Source: Allomuricauda sp. TY007
Lineage (GTDB): Bacteria > Bacteroidota > Bacteroidia > Flavobacteriales > Flavobacteriaceae
Reading direction: 5' to 3'
Length of the DNA stretch: 64,000 nucleotides
Assembly (NCBI RefSeq): GCF_010468565.1
Contig: NZ_WUEG01000009.1
Location: forward strand, 82,519 to 146,518
Shown here: positions 63,313 through 64,000 of the stretch, piece by piece
How the letters are laid out: every line of letters starts with the position of its first letter
Position numbering within the stretch: position 1 is the first letter of the stretch
Notes under the pieces: generated by a model
What the model saw: only the letters and a program-made list of their open reading frames with translations
What the model was told of the DNA's origin: nothing
Database searches by the model: none
Program-made: the position numbers and the translations under genes

Positions 63313-64000
63313 GTAGATACGACAGACAAATAAAACTCACGGAAGTTGGGCCGGAAGGCCAAAAAAAGCTTCGCCATGCCAAAGTATTGCTAGTTGGTGT
63401 TGGGGGACTGGGCTGTCCTGCTGCCATGTATTTGGCAGGTGCTGGAGTAGGTAAAATAGGTTTGATGGACCATGATAAAGTCGATATGTCCAATCTGCAT
63501 AGACAGGTTTTGTTTCAAGAATCGGATGTAGGAAGGTCAAAGGCCGTTGTTGCCAAGGAACGTTTGGAAAAACAGAACAGCGAGGTACAGTTTGAGGTTT
63601 ATGAAGAGCCGTTGACCTTTGAAAATGCCCAAAGCATCATCAATCAATACGATGTTGTTTTGGATGGTACGGACAATTTTGAAACCAAGTACCTTATCAA
63701 TGATGCGTGCATATTGACTGATAAACCTTGGGTTTTTGCCTCCATTTATAAGAATGAGGGGCAATTGTCAGTCTTCAATTACCAGAATGGACCTACGTAT
63801 CGCTGTGTATTTCCGAAAAGTACGAGACAGAACATCAGCTGTGAGGCCACAGGGGTGTTGGGCGTGTTGCCTGGCATTTTGGGAACGCTGCAGGCAGCTG
63901 AAGTCCTTAAGATTATTTTTGGGGCCGGTAAGGTACTATCCGGTAAGCTAAAGTTTATCAACATGATGCAGGCCAGTGAGCAGACCATCAACATAAACAA
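63309..64000 (+). CDS. moeB: ThiF/MoeB/HesA family adenylyltransferase (cut by right edge)
   Basis: E1-like enzyme that adenylates the C-terminal glycine of MoaD. 230 codons are in the window: Rossmann motif VLLVGVGGLGCPAAMYLAGAGVGKIGL, metal/ATP residues in DMSNLHRQVLF and GRSKA, and DGTDNFETKYLINDACI. Cys196 (ISCEATGVLG) is in the family's conserved region. Start ATG 63309 overlaps the MoaD TGA. The gene runs past the window edge, with perhaps a rhodanese domain still to come. Confidence 0.93.
   Translation, partial: MSRYDRQIKLTEVGPEGQKKLRHAKVLLVGVGGLGCPAAMYLAGAGVGKIGLMDHDKVDMSNLHRQVLFQESDVGRSKAVVAKERLEKQNSEVQFEVYEEPLTFENAQSIINQYDVVLDGTDNFETKYLINDACILTDKPWVFASIYKNEGQLSVFNYQNGPTYRCVFPKSTRQNISCEATGVLGVLPGILGTLQAAEVLKIIFGAGKVLSGKLKFINMMQASEQTININ

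Overview
The window reads as a chromosomal segment of a marine-type Bacteroidota, most likely family Flavobacteriaceae and perhaps near Muricauda/Allomuricauda; the genus is only a guess. The reasons are the Bacteroidota -7 promoter element TAnnTTTG in front of many genes, very little use of Shine-Dalgarno sites with frequent TTG starts, many lipoproteins (TlpA-like, DUF4382, glutaminyl cyclase), family-specific proteins (DUF493, DUF4290, YtxJ, PD40 repeats), moderate-to-low G+C, and dense coding broken by short palindromic repeats. Almost every gene is housekeeping or conserved accessory. No prophage, integron, CRISPR array, full insertion sequence or tRNA gene was seen.

Layout. 1-4.9 kb: recQ (cut by the left edge), a P-loop NTPase, DUF493, DUF4290 and murA. 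4.9-10 kb: pirin, an M20 amidohydrolase and an SRPBCC-SDR-photolyase operon. 10-17 kb: clpB, the bacilliredoxin YtxJ, a lipoprotein, glyA and an unknown gene. 17-21.3 kb: a signalling block with a TPR histidine kinase and its LuxR-type regulator, then a LytTR regulator with a degenerate receiver beside two very small envelope genes and a 21-bp direct repeat. 21.8-26.7 kb: a thioesterase and a glutaminyl cyclase separated by a MITE-like element, SRP RNA, an SDR, transaldolase and a thioredoxin-fold lipoprotein. 26.8-33.7 kb: an ABC-F ATPase, a membrane protein, a fasciclin protein, pheT and a TlpA lipoprotein. 33.7-34.5 kb is a repeat island. 34.5-42 kb: leuA-leuB, an unknown conserved protein, panB-rluA, an NTF2-like protein and sdaA. 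42-47.7 kb: dnaK, a plug-only TonB-type protein and a LuxR regulator. 48-53.8 kb: a PD40 protein, a K+/H+ antiporter, a SulP transporter with a long leader, a CsaA-like protein and DoxX. 54-57.4 kb: three lipoproteins. 57.5-60 kb: an arsenic operon (arsR-DUF6428-arsC-acr3). 60.2-64 kb: a molybdenum-cofactor maturation operon (cysteine desulfurase, XdhC, MobA-like, MoaD-like, ThiF/MoeB-like), cut by the right edge.

The most notable signals are non-coding or at motif level. (1) A 161-bp element with 15-bp terminal inverted repeats and a TTA duplication appears to have split an ancestral TAATG stop/start junction while leaving both genes intact. (2) Three copies of a ~150-bp palindromic element each sit exactly between convergent genes, and two of them carry a smaller palindrome nested in one hairpin. 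(3) The last codons of dnaK occur twice, on either side of a 44-bp palindromic insert. (4) A 21-bp direct repeat beside a LytTR regulator looks like its binding site. (5) MurA carries Asp where E. coli has the fosfomycin target Cys115, and the ABC-F protein has lost one composite ATP site. (6) Two near-palindromic sites stand at the same distance before arsR and DUF6428. No clearly new multi-gene system was found; the best candidate for an undescribed unit is the LytTR/small lipoprotein/small membrane protein cluster at 19.96-21.26 kb.
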